DNA of 17,020 nucleotides from an uncultured Caryophanales bacterium (lineage in GTDB: Bacteria > Bacillota_I > Bacilli_A > RFN20 > CAG-826), in the NCBI GenBank assembly GCA_937895315.1, contig CALAWM010000177.1:1-17020 (forward strand). The letters run 5' to 3'. The translations under genes and the position numbers were made by a program. This document shows positions 1 to 7,239 of the stretch, in pieces; positions within the stretch are counted from its first letter, which is position 1; each line of letters starts with the position of its first letter. The notes under the pieces are model-generated. The model saw only the letters and a list, made by a program, of their open reading frames with translations, made no database searches and was not told where the DNA came from.

Positions 1-152
1 AGTTTCGCGAGTGTTGATTTTCCGCTGCCATTATGGCCAATGACGCTTACATAAGTCCCGGCTTTCACATTAAAAGAAACGTCGTTTAAAACTTCGACGT
101 TACGGTCATAGGAATAACGTAAATTACTAACTTCTAACGCGAATTTACTCAT
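1..152 (-). CDS. ecfA: ECF transporter energizing ATPase EcfA (partial, 3' end beyond window)
   Basis: The first 50 residues of an ABC-type ATPase are visible; the rest lies left of the window. It opens [15 protein letters not shown], a typical strand-1 and A-loop region with an aromatic residue for stacking the adenine. The Walker A motif GHNGSGKST follows at about residues 40-48, after VSVI. The wording [13 protein letters not shown] is characteristic of EcfA1/CbiO ATPases, which power vitamin uptake through EcfT and exchangeable S components. The start codon lies inside the end of the dCMP deaminase gene (8-base overlap), so translation is probably coupled. A folate S component (folT) lies about 2.5 kb upstream on the same strand, which fits a group II ECF system sharing one energizing module. 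A different ABC ATPase cannot be excluded from 50 residues. Confidence 0.8.
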   Translation of the reverse strand, partial: MSKFALEVSNLRYSYDRNVEVLNDVSFNVKAGTYVSVIGHNGSGKSTLAK

Positions 153-624
153 CAAAATTTGGGTTTAACACTTTTCCGACGAAGGGTGTTAATTTTACTC
201 CTGCTAACGTTAACATATGACGGCTCGCTCGCATATTAATATCTTCATGATATTTATCATCGAGGTAAATAATTTCACTAATGCCAGTTTGAATGACGGC
301 TTTCGCGCATTCATTACAGGGGAAAAGCGTGACATAAATGCGGCATCCTTTTAAAGATGCCCCGGCTCTTGTATTTAAAATAGCATTAAATTCAGCATGA
401 CAAACGTAAAGATATTTATTATTGATATCTTCGCCCTTGTTCCACGGTAAATCATCATCGCTAATGCCACGTGGCATGCCGTTATAGCCTAAACTAACTA
501 CTTTATTATCTTGGTCAGCAATACATGCCCCAACTTGGGTGGAAGGATCTTTACTACGTTTCGCCGAAAGAATGGCGACTCCCATAAAATATTCATCCCA
601 ATTAATATAATCTAAGCGTTTCAT
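145..624 (-). CDS. dCMP deaminase (deoxycytidylate deaminase family)
   Basis: A 159-residue cytoplasmic zinc deaminase that would convert dCMP to dUMP, feeding thymidylate synthesis. The zinc site is complete: HAE at residues 76-78 gives the histidine ligand and the proton-shuttling glutamate, and PCNEC at 102-106 gives the two cysteine ligands. The N-terminal half carries the family signatures [10 protein letters not shown] and GYNGMPRG. Length matches the ComEB/dCMP deaminase family. The start at 624 follows a GGAGG site at 633-637 with 8-base spacing, and an extended -10 promoter lies just upstream. The 3' end overlaps ecfA by 8 bases. Salvage-type nucleotide metabolism fits a lineage that also secretes a nuclease, though that link is an inference. 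Family assignment is firm; allosteric control by dCTP/dTTP cannot be judged. Confidence 0.93.
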   Translation of the reverse strand: MKRLDYINWDEYFMGVAILSAKRSKDPSTQVGACIADQDNKVVSLGYNGMPRGISDDDLPWNKGEDINNKYLYVCHAEFNAILNTRAGASLKGCRIYVTLFPCNECAKAVIQTGISEIIYLDDKYHEDINMRASRHMLTLAGVKLTPFVGKVLNPNFDE

Positions 625-648
625 AATGTCTTCCTCCGGCCTTTGACA

Positions 649-657
649 ATTATAACA
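649..657 (-). promoter_or_regulatory. extended -10 promoter of the dCMP deaminase gene
   Basis: On the minus strand TGTTATAAT is a perfect extended -10 element (TG-n-TATAAT). No good -35 is visible at 17 bases. The predicted start near 642 gives a leader of about 19 bases that contains the GGAGG site. I see no terminator after the glucosidase gene, so read-through transcription may add to this promoter. Confidence 0.65.
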
Positions 658-693
658 TAATTGCAGGTTAGTAATTGGCTTATTACCTTGCTT

Positions 694-2322
694 TTAATCT
701 CGCTTTATTACTTGAACTTCAAATGGACGGAGATAGTTTTCATTATCAAAGTATTCTTTATAGTTTCCGTAACGGAGTTCGCCATCTAAATCAAGACCGT
801 GTTTCCGTTTTTTATCACTTAAATTAATGACGACCAAATATTCTTTTTCACCAAGCGTTCTTTTTACGGCGAGCACATCTTTATGGGTTTTTAAAAACTC
901 TAATTCGCCTTTGGTGAGGGTTTTACTATTTCGTCTAACATCAATCATCTTCTTGTAATTATTCAAGATTGAATCAGGGTTTTCATTTTGTGATTCAACG
1001 TTAATAAGCGGGTAATTAGGATTAAGCATGAGCCACGGGGTTCCATTGGTAAAACCAGCATTAAGACTGGCGTCCCATTGCATTGGAGTCCGGGCATGGT
1101 CTCTTGTAAAATTCATAACAAAACGCCAGACAAGTTTTTTCGGGAAAAGTAATTTTCTTAGTAAGTTATAAACGTTTATCGAACTTACATCTTTTAAATC
1201 CTCGACACTTTTAAAAGGAACGTTGGTCATGCCAATTTCTTGGCCTTGATAAATGTATGGTGTACCTCTTAAGAAAAGAATCGATGCACCAAGGGCGGTT
1301 GCACTTTCAAAACGATAACGGTCACTACCAAACCGACTAACACTACGAGGGACATCATGATTTTCATAAAATAATGTATTCCAATCAATCGTGTCTTGCC
1401 ACTTTTTCAAGGCTTTGATCATATTGTGCGGTCGATATTTCTTTTTAAAAAGCGGTAAACTCCGATGATCGACGGCGACTTGATCAAAAGCAAAGACTTG
1501 GGTTAATTCTTTATCTAAATATTCTTTGGCGTCATAAATCGTAATATCCATTGTTTCGCCGACAGTGTAAGCCTCATATGGTTCGAGTACTTCTTTATGT
1601 AAATCTTTAAGGATTAGATGACATCCTGGAGTATTTAAATAATGTTCTTTCCCGGTTTTATAAAGCCGTTGCCGCCCATTTTTTAGACTGCTTTTGCTAA
1701 TGCAATTAATGACGTCACACCGGAAGCCGGCAATTCCTAAATCAAGCCAAAAGCGTAAGATGCTTTTTACTTCGGCGAGTACTCGGGGATTATTGTAATT
1801 TAAGTCTGGTTGTTCTTTTGTGAAAAGGTGGAGATACCACATGTCATTGGTCGGTTCATATTCCCAAGCACTTCCGGTGAACATACTTTGCCAGTTATTC
1901 GGCGGAAGTTTTTTACCTTTTTTCGTTGTCCGTCCTTTTTCCCAAAAGTAATACGTATGATAAGGGCTCTTCGGGTTTTTACTCTCTAAGAACCATTGAT
2001 GTTCAAATGAAGTATGGTTAATTACTAAATCCATGACAATCTTAATATCAAGTTCATTGGCAAGAGCAATTAAAGCTTTCATATCTTGCATCGTGCCATA
2101 ATCTTTATGGATTTTCTTGTAGTCACTAATGTCATAACCCATATCAAAATTAGGTGAAGCATAAAGTGGAGAAATCCAAATTGCGCCAATTCCTAATTCT
2201 TTCAAATATGGTAACTTTTCGATGATTCCTTGGATATCACCAATTCCATCACCATTGCTGTCATTAAATGAACGGGGATATATTTGATAAAAAACCCGTT
2301 CGTGCCACCATTTATTATACAT
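694..2322 (-). CDS. GH13 alpha-glucosidase (oligo-1,6-glucosidase / glucohydrolase type)
   Basis: A 542-residue cytoplasmic glycoside hydrolase of family GH13, likely subfamily 31, with no signal peptide. All conserved regions are present: DLVINH at 98-103; GFRCDV at 199-204 with nucleophile Asp203; VGET at 254-257 with acid/base Glu256; and NHD at 321-323 with the transition-state aspartate. QPDLN at 171-175 is the motif of the oligo-1,6-glucosidase subfamily, and DHARTPMQWD further on is shared with it. Valine directly after the nucleophile is usually linked to alpha-1,6 specificity, so isomaltose-like or panose-like oligosaccharides are likely substrates. Trehalose-6-phosphate or dextran-type glucan hydrolase activity cannot be excluded. 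Length is close to the family norm of about 550. GAGG at 2331-2334 sits 8 bases before the start codon. A terminator separates it from the small gene upstream. Confidence 0.9.
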   Translation of the reverse strand: MYNKWWHERVFYQIYPRSFNDSNGDGIGDIQGIIEKLPYLKELGIGAIWISPLYASPNFDMGYDISDYKKIHKDYGTMQDMKALIALANELDIKIVMDLVINHTSFEHQWFLESKNPKSPYHTYYFWEKGRTTKKGKKLPPNNWQSMFTGSAWEYEPTNDMWYLHLFTKEQPDLNYNNPRVLAEVKSILRFWLDLGIAGFRCDVINCISKSSLKNGRQRLYKTGKEHYLNTPGCHLILKDLHKEVLEPYEAYTVGETMDITIYDAKEYLDKELTQVFAFDQVAVDHRSLPLFKKKYRPHNMIKALKKWQDTIDWNTLFYENHDVPRSVSRFGSDRYRFESATALGASILFLRGTPYIYQGQEIGMTNVPFKSVEDLKDVSSINVYNLLRKLLFPKKLVWRFVMNFTRDHARTPMQWDASLNAGFTNGTPWLMLNPNYPLINVESQNENPDSILNNYKKMIDVRRNSKTLTKGELEFLKTHKDVLAVKRTLGEKEYLVVINLSDKKRKHGLDLDGELRYGNYKEYFDNENYLRPFEVQVIKRD

Positions 2323-2360
2323 AGTAAATACCTCGTATATATTTTAGCAAATATTAATAA

Positions 2361-2384
2361 AAAAACGCCTTATGGCGTTGTTTT
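2361..2384 (-). terminator. rho-independent terminator after the 40-residue ORF
   Basis: On the minus strand a 6-bp stem AACGCC/GGCGTT with an ATAA loop is followed directly by a run of seven T. It sits about 25 bases after the stop of the small gene at 2406-2528 and should end that transcript before the glucosidase gene. The plus strand has a weaker T run, so any action there would be minor. Confidence 0.8.
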
Positions 2385-2405
2385 ATCATTGTTTTGACAA
2401 TAAAA

Positions 2406-2528
2406 TTAGTTATTAAGATCTTCTAAATGCTTTTCATAAAGAGCAAGCGCTTGTGCTACTTCTTTAACTTCATCATCTTCTTTGTTTTGGGTATTGGGGT
2501 CGTCTAATAAATACATTTTTTCAAACAT
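2406..2528 (-). CDS. 40-residue acidic small protein, function unknown
   Basis: This short ORF is supported by its setting more than by its length. AAGGAG lies about 8 bases before the ATG, two sigma-A promoters are stacked upstream, and a terminator stands just after the stop. The protein starts MFEKMYLLDDPNTQNKEDDE and continues with a probable amphipathic helix from about residue 20 to 38, rich in Glu, Lys, Ala and Leu. It has no cysteine, no membrane segment and no signal peptide, so it should be a soluble cytoplasmic peptide, perhaps binding a partner through its helix. I do not recognise a family. It sits between folT and the glucosidase gene as its own transcription unit. An untranslated small RNA is an alternative, but the ribosome binding site argues against it. 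Confidence 0.65.
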   Translation of the reverse strand: MFEKMYLLDDPNTQNKEDDEVKEVAQALALYEKHLEDLNN

Positions 2529-2557
2529 CGCTTTACTCCTTCTCATAAGTTAGTGAT

Positions 2558-2586
2558 ATTGTAAACGAGTTGGAGTAATTATTCAA
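2558..2586 (-). promoter_or_regulatory. proximal sigma-A promoter of the small protein gene (P2)
   Basis: Minus strand TTGAAT, a 17-base spacer, then TACAAT. The predicted start near 2551 gives a leader of about 22 bases holding the AAGGAG site. Confidence 0.6.
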
Positions 2587-2614
2587 AGGTTTCTACTAGT
2601 TCATTAATTAATAC

Positions 2615-2643
2615 ATAGTATTAATTTAGACATAATGTGTCAA
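2615..2643 (-). promoter_or_regulatory. distal sigma-A promoter of the small protein gene (P1)
   Basis: Minus strand TTGACA (perfect -35), a 17-base spacer, then TACTAT. It is the best -35/-10 pair in the window. The predicted start is near 2608, giving a leader of about 80 bases. It lies between the folT stop and P2. Confidence 0.75.
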
Positions 2644-2680
2644 TACCATTTAGGAGTAAATTAGTAGTTTTATTTGCGGG

Positions 2681-3520
2681 TTATTTTTCACTATTTTCAG
2701 TTTCATTTGTTTCACTACCCATGACTTCTTTTTTAAAAGGTTCACCAAGCATCCGCGCAACACTGCTTTTGGCGTAGACATTACCAAGGATGGCGAGGAT
2801 TGCCGTTTGCAAGGGGAGCAAAATAAACATAATTGCCGTATGGAAAAAGACGCTAACTAAAAAGTCACTACCAAAAGCATGCATCTTCCACCATGAAGAA
2901 TACAAAACATCAACTACTAAAGCCATCAAAAGTATTGAGAAAGCAAGTTCGGTTGGTGTTCCGGTATACCTTGTTTCCACAACATTTTTATAACGTTTTT
3001 CAAGATAGTGGAAAATTAAAATTAGACCAATGATCAATATAATCATCACCGCGGTAAAAATGATCCGGACCCCGGTCGTAAAGACTAGAGGTGGAAGTGT
3101 CTTGTCAAAGGGATGTCTTACTTCGTTATTTAGAAAAATAAAGAGTTCAAGGATAATAAACATTACTCCTAAGAAAGGATAAAGCATCGGAAACTTTGTT
3201 TTTCGATTGATTAAAGTAATTAATTTTAAGAAAAGCCACGGGACAATCCCATATAATGTTGAACTAATAATCGGCCAAATTAAAAGATTTCCGACAGGGA
3301 ATAAAGTCGCCCCGAGTAAATCACTTGCCGCCCCCACAGTTGCCCCATAGATCGGACCTAAAAATAAAGATGCCATGATAATTGGCACGTTACCAAGGGA
3401 GAGACGATATAAACTTGGCATCCCAAAAGGAATGACTAAAAAACGTTGTAAAATAACCGATAAAGCAATAAAAAGCCCACTTAAAGTGATGGCGGTAACA
3501 ATATTACGCGCGTGTTTCAT
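2681..3520 (-). CDS. folT: folate ECF transporter S component FolT, unusually long
   Basis: An integral membrane substrate-binding subunit for folate uptake that would dock onto EcfA/EcfT. The N-terminal half matches FolT: a first helix LSGLFIALSVILQRFLVI, then GNVPIIMASLFLGPIYGATVGAASDLLGATLFP. The C-terminal FFHTAIMFILLPLQTAILAIL resembles the last FolT helix. I start it at 3520 (MKHARN) because GGAGG at 3526-3530 stands 5 bases before that ATG; the longer ORF to 3541 would place the Shine-Dalgarno inside the gene. The start overlaps the folC stop by 17 bases, so the two are probably translationally coupled. With 279 residues it is about 90-100 longer than usual FolT. The extra part, about residues 105-195, contains two hydrophobic segments. 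The tail is acidic and polar. Folate is supported by the family resemblance and by folC next door. Confidence 0.85.
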   Translation of the reverse strand: MKHARNIVTAITLSGLFIALSVILQRFLVIPFGMPSLYRLSLGNVPIIMASLFLGPIYGATVGAASDLLGATLFPVGNLLIWPIISSTLYGIVPWLFLKLITLINRKTKFPMLYPFLGVMFIILELFIFLNNEVRHPFDKTLPPLVFTTGVRIIFTAVMIILIIGLILIFHYLEKRYKNVVETRYTGTPTELAFSILLMALVVDVLYSSWWKMHAFGSDFLVSVFFHTAIMFILLPLQTAILAILGNVYAKSSVARMLGEPFKKEVMGSETNETENSEK

Positions 3521-4730
3521 AAACACCTCCCCGGAACTCAAGCGTCACTTGCATTGCAAAGTGTAAAGAGCCCACTATTAATAATAAATCTTCTGGTCCT
3601 AAGGAGGTTATGGCACGCTCAATTGCTTCTTGATGACTAGGATAAAACGGTAATGAATTATTAAATGTCTTTACAGCCCGGGGATGATCAAAGGTCGTAA
3701 GCATAATCCGGGCACCACTTAACGATAATAAATCGAGTTCTTTTTCAAAGTCTTTATCTTTAAAGGCAGCAAAGATAACTGTGATCTTTTTCTTTGTTAC
3801 TTTTAGATCATTTAAAAGACTTACAAAAGCGTGGGTGTTATGGGCACCATCGACAACTATTGCGGGGTTAATACTAACAACACTGAAGCGGCCAGGGAAT
3901 GTTTCTTCAAGGAGTGCTGCTTCTAACGCATTATCACTAATTTTAATATTCATTGCTTTTAGTATTTCTAAAGCATTAATGACTAAAATCGCATTTTTTA
4001 CTTCATAAGCAGCGCCACTGCCAAGGAAATAATCTTTGCCAAGATAATGAAACTTCGTTGCAGTAAGTGACTTATGTAATATTTCATAAGAAAAATTAGT
4101 GCTTATCACCTCCGCGTTTTTCCGCTTGGCAACATCCTCTATTATTGAAAGGGCGCTATCTTTAATATCGCCAATTAAAAGCGGAGTATCGCTTTTGATA
4201 ATTCCGGCTTTATGACGGGCAATATCTTCAATTGTTGGTCCGATTTCATTTATATGATCAAGGCCAACGTTCGTAATAATACTTAAAATTGGGGAAACAA
4301 TATTGGTGGCGTCTTTAAGACCGCCTAGGCCAACTTCAACAACGACAAAATCGACATTTTTCTCTGAGAAATAAAGAAAAGAAATAAAAGTCATTATTTC
4401 AAATGACGATAATTCAAATGTTTTAAAATCGTTATCAAAACGATGCATTTTACCTAAGATAAATTCGTCTGGTATTTCGACACCGTTAATAGTGGCAAGT
4501 TCATTAATTTTTAAATAGTGCGGTGAGGTAAAGAGTCCGACTTGATACCCACTTTTTTCTAAAGAAAGAGCAAGGTAACGAGCACTACTTCCTTTGCCGT
4601 TAGTGCCGGTAATATGAATAGTACGGGGTAGCACTGGCATTCCGACCTTTTCAATAAACGACAAAAAAGCCGAATCATCATAACGGGTGGGGGCACTATC
4701 TAAGTATTTTTTAATTTCTTTATTAGTCAT
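3504..4730 (-). CDS. folC: folylpolyglutamate synthase / dihydrofolate synthase FolC
   Basis: A cytoplasmic Mur-ligase-family enzyme of about 408 residues that adds glutamates to folates and keeps them in the cell. The P-loop TGTNGKGS lies at about residues 41-48. Further family motifs follow in order: TSPHYLKINE, VVVEVGLGGLKDATN, LDHINEIG, AGIIK and VDGAHN near the C-terminal domain. The ORF is open to 4781, but that would overlap smpB by 59 bases. I prefer the ATG at 4730 (or 4736), which overlaps the smpB stop by only 8 (or 14) bases. Gene order smpB-folC-folT with overlaps suggests one mRNA, pairing folate uptake with polyglutamate trapping. Whether it also has dihydrofolate synthase activity cannot be told; no other de novo folate gene is visible here. 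Confidence 0.93.
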   Translation of the reverse strand: MTNKEIKKYLDSAPTRYDDSAFLSFIEKVGMPVLPRTIHITGTNGKGSSARYLALSLEKSGYQVGLFTSPHYLKINELATINGVEIPDEFILGKMHRFDNDFKTFELSSFEIMTFISFLYFSEKNVDFVVVEVGLGGLKDATNIVSPILSIITNVGLDHINEIGPTIEDIARHKAGIIKSDTPLLIGDIKDSALSIIEDVAKRKNAEVISTNFSYEILHKSLTATKFHYLGKDYFLGSGAAYEVKNAILVINALEILKAMNIKISDNALEAALLEETFPGRFSVVSINPAIVVDGAHNTHAFVSLLNDLKVTKKKITVIFAAFKDKDFEKELDLLSLSGARIMLTTFDHPRAVKTFNNSLPFYPSHQEAIERAITSLGPEDLLLIVGSLHFAMQVTLEFRGGVYETRA

Positions 4731-5202
4731 GGTCATCACTACCGCGACGTTTGGCTTTTTGCATCGCGATATCATCTTCACGGGCTTTTATTGTTTCACG
4801 TTTATCGTAATGCTTCTTACCTTTACCTAAGGCAATTGCTACTTTAACTCGCCCGCGTACAAAATACATCTTTGTTGGGACAACCGTCATTTGCGCAATT
4901 TGCGCTTCAAGGGCATATTTTTTTATTTCCTTTTTATGCATCAAAAGTTTACGACTGCGCCGCGGTTCGTGGTTAAAGATATTACCAAAAGCATAAGGAG
5001 CGATATGAAGTCCTTCTAAGAAAGCTTCCCCGTTACGAAACGAGACAAAAGTATCTTTTAGACTTGTTCCACTTTGGCGAATTGATTTAATTTCCGTCCC
5101 TGTTAAAACAATCCCAACTTCTAAAAAGTCACTTAAAAAGTAATCATAATTTGCTTTACGATTTTCAGTAATTACGGGATTAATTTCTTTCTTCTTCGCC
5201 AT
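4723..5202 (-). CDS. smpB: SsrA-binding protein SmpB (trans-translation)
   Basis: A 159-residue tmRNA-binding protein that delivers SsrA RNA to stalled ribosomes. Signatures in order: ENRKANYDYFLSDFLEVGIVLTGTEIKSIR in the N-terminal beta barrel, NHEPRRSRKLLMHKKEI in the middle, and GKGKKHYDKRETIK before a basic tail ending KAKRRGSDDHD, the part that enters the mRNA channel. Length is normal. AGGA lies shortly before the start, inside the end of the hydrolase gene 9 bases upstream, and the stop overlaps folC, so it is the second gene of a four-gene unit. The tmRNA gene itself, often next to smpB, is not in the window. Confidence 0.97.
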   Translation of the reverse strand: MAKKKEINPVITENRKANYDYFLSDFLEVGIVLTGTEIKSIRQSGTSLKDTFVSFRNGEAFLEGLHIAPYAFGNIFNHEPRRSRKLLMHKKEIKKYALEAQIAQMTVVPTKMYFVRGRVKVAIALGKGKKHYDKRETIKAREDDIAMQKAKRRGSDDHD

Positions 5203-5211
5203 TTGCTATTC

Positions 5212-6114
5212 CTATTTAAGGAAGTTTAACACATCTTGATAAACTTCGCTCTTATTTGTTTCATTTAATATTTCATGCCGCATATGTGGATAGATTTTTA
5301 GTTTTGCGTTTTTAAACCCAAGTTTTTCATAAAAACGGTGGAGTTTAACGACTCCTTTTCCGTGTCCGCCGACGGGATCATCTTGACCAGCAATGAAAAA
5401 GATTGGTAAATCTTTACTAATCGCATCAAGGGCTTTCTTTTTATATAAATTACTGGTTCCTTTTAGGAGTTCTTTATAAAACCCTTTGCTTGAAGGTCCG
5501 CCATCCAGGGGATTAGCAATAAAGGCATCAACATTCTCTGGGTTATAACTAAGCCAGTCGGCCGGCGTTCGGGCATTTTTAACACTTTTGGCATAGGCAC
5601 CTATGGAAAGTGAAGCTAAAAACTTACTTTCTTTATTTTGATTGTTTTTAGTAACGGTTAAATATGCTAAAACTTTCCCTAAACCAAATAAGACACTTGG
5701 ACCATTGGAGCCGACAATGACGGCTTTATCTACAAGACCTGGGAATTTTTGGAGGAAGCGTTGACTTTGGAATGAACCCATTGAATGGCCAAGAATATAT
5801 AAGGGTTTTCCGTCCTTTTTAATTTCACTAGCAATTTGCCCTAAATGATCGACAAATAATTCAAAGGCTCCATCTGGGACTTCTTGTTTAGGCATTCCCC
5901 CATATGTGACATTTTCCCCTTGACCATAGTAATCAACAGCATAAACATCAAAGCCTTCTTTGTTCATAAAGAAAGCAAAGTCTTGGTAACGAAAGGCGTG
6001 TTCTTCCATTCCGGTGACAATTAAAAGATTGGCCTCGGTTTGAAATGATGGCCAATGGGCACCATATAAGGTGAGAAAACTTGAAATTTCATACTCTTTT
6101 ACATATTTATCCAT
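5212..6114 (-). CDS. alpha/beta hydrolase, lysophospholipase/monoacylglycerol lipase-like
   Basis: A 300-residue serine hydrolase without signal peptide. The nucleophile elbow GHSMGS places the catalytic serine at residue 111. GQDDPVGG near 243-250 supplies the acid (Asp246), and HMRHEIL supplies His280, so the triad is complete. The spacing and the VTGMEEHAFRY opening with a DYYGQGEN segment resemble the serine aminopeptidase S33/Hydrolase_4 group, which holds PldB-like lysophospholipases and monoglyceride lipases. The true substrate is an inference; a lipid ester is most likely. AAGGAG lies about 8 bases before the start. It begins a tightly packed unit with smpB, folC and folT, with 9 bases to smpB. 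I found no convincing promoter in the 90 bases upstream. Confidence 0.85.
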   Translation of the reverse strand: MDKYVKEYEISSFLTLYGAHWPSFQTEANLLIVTGMEEHAFRYQDFAFFMNKEGFDVYAVDYYGQGENVTYGGMPKQEVPDGAFELFVDHLGQIASEIKKDGKPLYILGHSMGSFQSQRFLQKFPGLVDKAVIVGSNGPSVLFGLGKVLAYLTVTKNNQNKESKFLASLSIGAYAKSVKNARTPADWLSYNPENVDAFIANPLDGGPSSKGFYKELLKGTSNLYKKKALDAISKDLPIFFIAGQDDPVGGHGKGVVKLHRFYEKLGFKNAKLKIYPHMRHEILNETNKSEVYQDVLNFLK

Positions 6115-6203
6115 GCTCTGTCTCCTTCTATTAATTCTACCACCAAATTACCGTCCAAAAAATAAATAGATGTAAAAAATAGCGTATATTGTAGTAAAAC
6201 TAC

Positions 6204-6228
6204 AAAAAACCCTCTGTTTGTAGAGGGT
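6204..6228 (-). terminator. rho-independent terminator of the flavoprotein-galE operon
   Basis: Minus strand ACCCTCT, loop ACAAAC, AGAGGGT, then a run of six T. A 7-bp stem and T run just after the galE stop at 6238 make this a strong terminator. A further short dyad, GTAGTAAAACTAC at 6191-6203, directly follows the T run; its role is unclear. Confidence 0.88.
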
Positions 6229-6237
6229 ATTTGCTAT

Positions 6238-7239
6238 TTATTTTTGTTTCTTTTCGTATAAGAAGGCATGACGACACGCTTCTTTAATTGTATACTGCGG
6301 CGAAAATCCGAGTTCAATATGGGCTTTTTCAATGTCGGCATAACTTGTGGCGATATCCCCATCACGACGTGGACCAATGACATAAGGAATCTTAATTTTA
6401 TTAGCCTTTTCATAGGCATGAATTAATTCTAAAACACTAGTTCCTTTGCCAGTTCCAAGGTTGTAATAGTTATATGCTTTATCAAAGGAAAATGCTTTAA
6501 GCGCTAAAAGGTGACCATGGGCAAGATCAACGACGTGAACATAATCTCGAACCCCGGTGCCGTCCACTGTATCATAGTTATCGCCATGAACGCTTAAATA
6601 TTCTAATTTACCGTTTGCAACCTTACTAATATATGGCATTAAGTTATTTGGAATATCGCTTGGTGATTCACCTAATAATTTTGAAGGGTGGGCGCCAATT
6701 GGATTAAAATAACGAAGACTTACGGCTTTAAATCCGGGATTAGCACTGACAAAGTCTTGGAGAATTTGTTCAATGAATAATTTCGTGGTTGCGTAAGGAT
6801 TTGTGGTATGACCAAGGGGGTCTTCTTCTTTAATCGGCATCACTTCTGGAGTGCCATATACTGTGGCGCTACTTGAGAATAATATATTTTTTACATCATA
6901 TTCAACCATAAGTTCGAGGAGCGTTAATGTTGAATCTAAGTTATTTCTGTAATAAAGAAGCGGTTTTTGCACACTTTCGCCAACTGCCTTTAAACCGGCA
7001 AAGTGAATGACAGCGTCAAACTTATGTTCATTAAAAACTTTAGCGAGCGCTTTTTTGTTTTCGACGTCAACTTTATAAAAAAGCGGACGTACTTTCGTAA
7101 TCCGTTTGATCTTCCCAATGACATCTTTATTTGAGTTAACAAGGTTATCAACAATGACAACTTCATGACCAGCATTAATTAATTCGACAACGGTATGGGA
7201 ACCAATAAAGCCCGTTCCGCCTGTAACTAATATTTTCAT
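6238..7239 (-). CDS. galE: UDP-glucose 4-epimerase GalE
   Basis: A 333-residue short-chain dehydrogenase that interconverts UDP-glucose and UDP-galactose with bound NAD. The Rossmann motif GGTGFIG at 7-13 and catalytic Tyr149/Lys153 (YATTK) are present, with Ser122-Ser124 in SSSATVYG completing the site. GTGVRDYVHVVDLAHGH and NLGTGKGTSVLE are typical of GalE. Length is normal. Its ATG shares its A with the upstream gene's TAA stop (TAATG), so translation should be coupled. No other Leloir pathway gene is nearby, so it may serve surface glycan precursor supply as much as galactose use. The O-antigen-ligase-like gene at 9763 would fit that reading, but the link is only an inference. Confidence 0.96.
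   Translation of the reverse strand: MKILVTGGTGFIGSHTVVELINAGHEVVIVDNLVNSNKDVIGKIKRITKVRPLFYKVDVENKKALAKVFNEHKFDAVIHFAGLKAVGESVQKPLLYYRNNLDSTLTLLELMVEYDVKNILFSSSATVYGTPEVMPIKEEDPLGHTTNPYATTKLFIEQILQDFVSANPGFKAVSLRYFNPIGAHPSKLLGESPSDIPNNLMPYISKVANGKLEYLSVHGDNYDTVDGTGVRDYVHVVDLAHGHLLALKAFSFDKAYNYYNLGTGKGTSVLELIHAYEKANKIKIPYVIGPRRDGDIATSYADIEKAHIELGFSPQYTIKEACRHAFLYEKKQK

Noticed and set aside
2341..2349. TGCTAAAAT as an extended -10 promoter for the alpha-glucosidase gene
   Set aside because: The predicted transcription start would fall within the GAGG ribosome site at 2331-2334, so the mRNA would lose it. The match to TATAAT is also imperfect and the DNA very AT-rich.
4731..4781. Longer N-terminus of FolC starting at 4781
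   Set aside because: It would overlap smpB by 59 bases and adds residues before the usual FolC start; the ATG at 4730 gives a normal protein.
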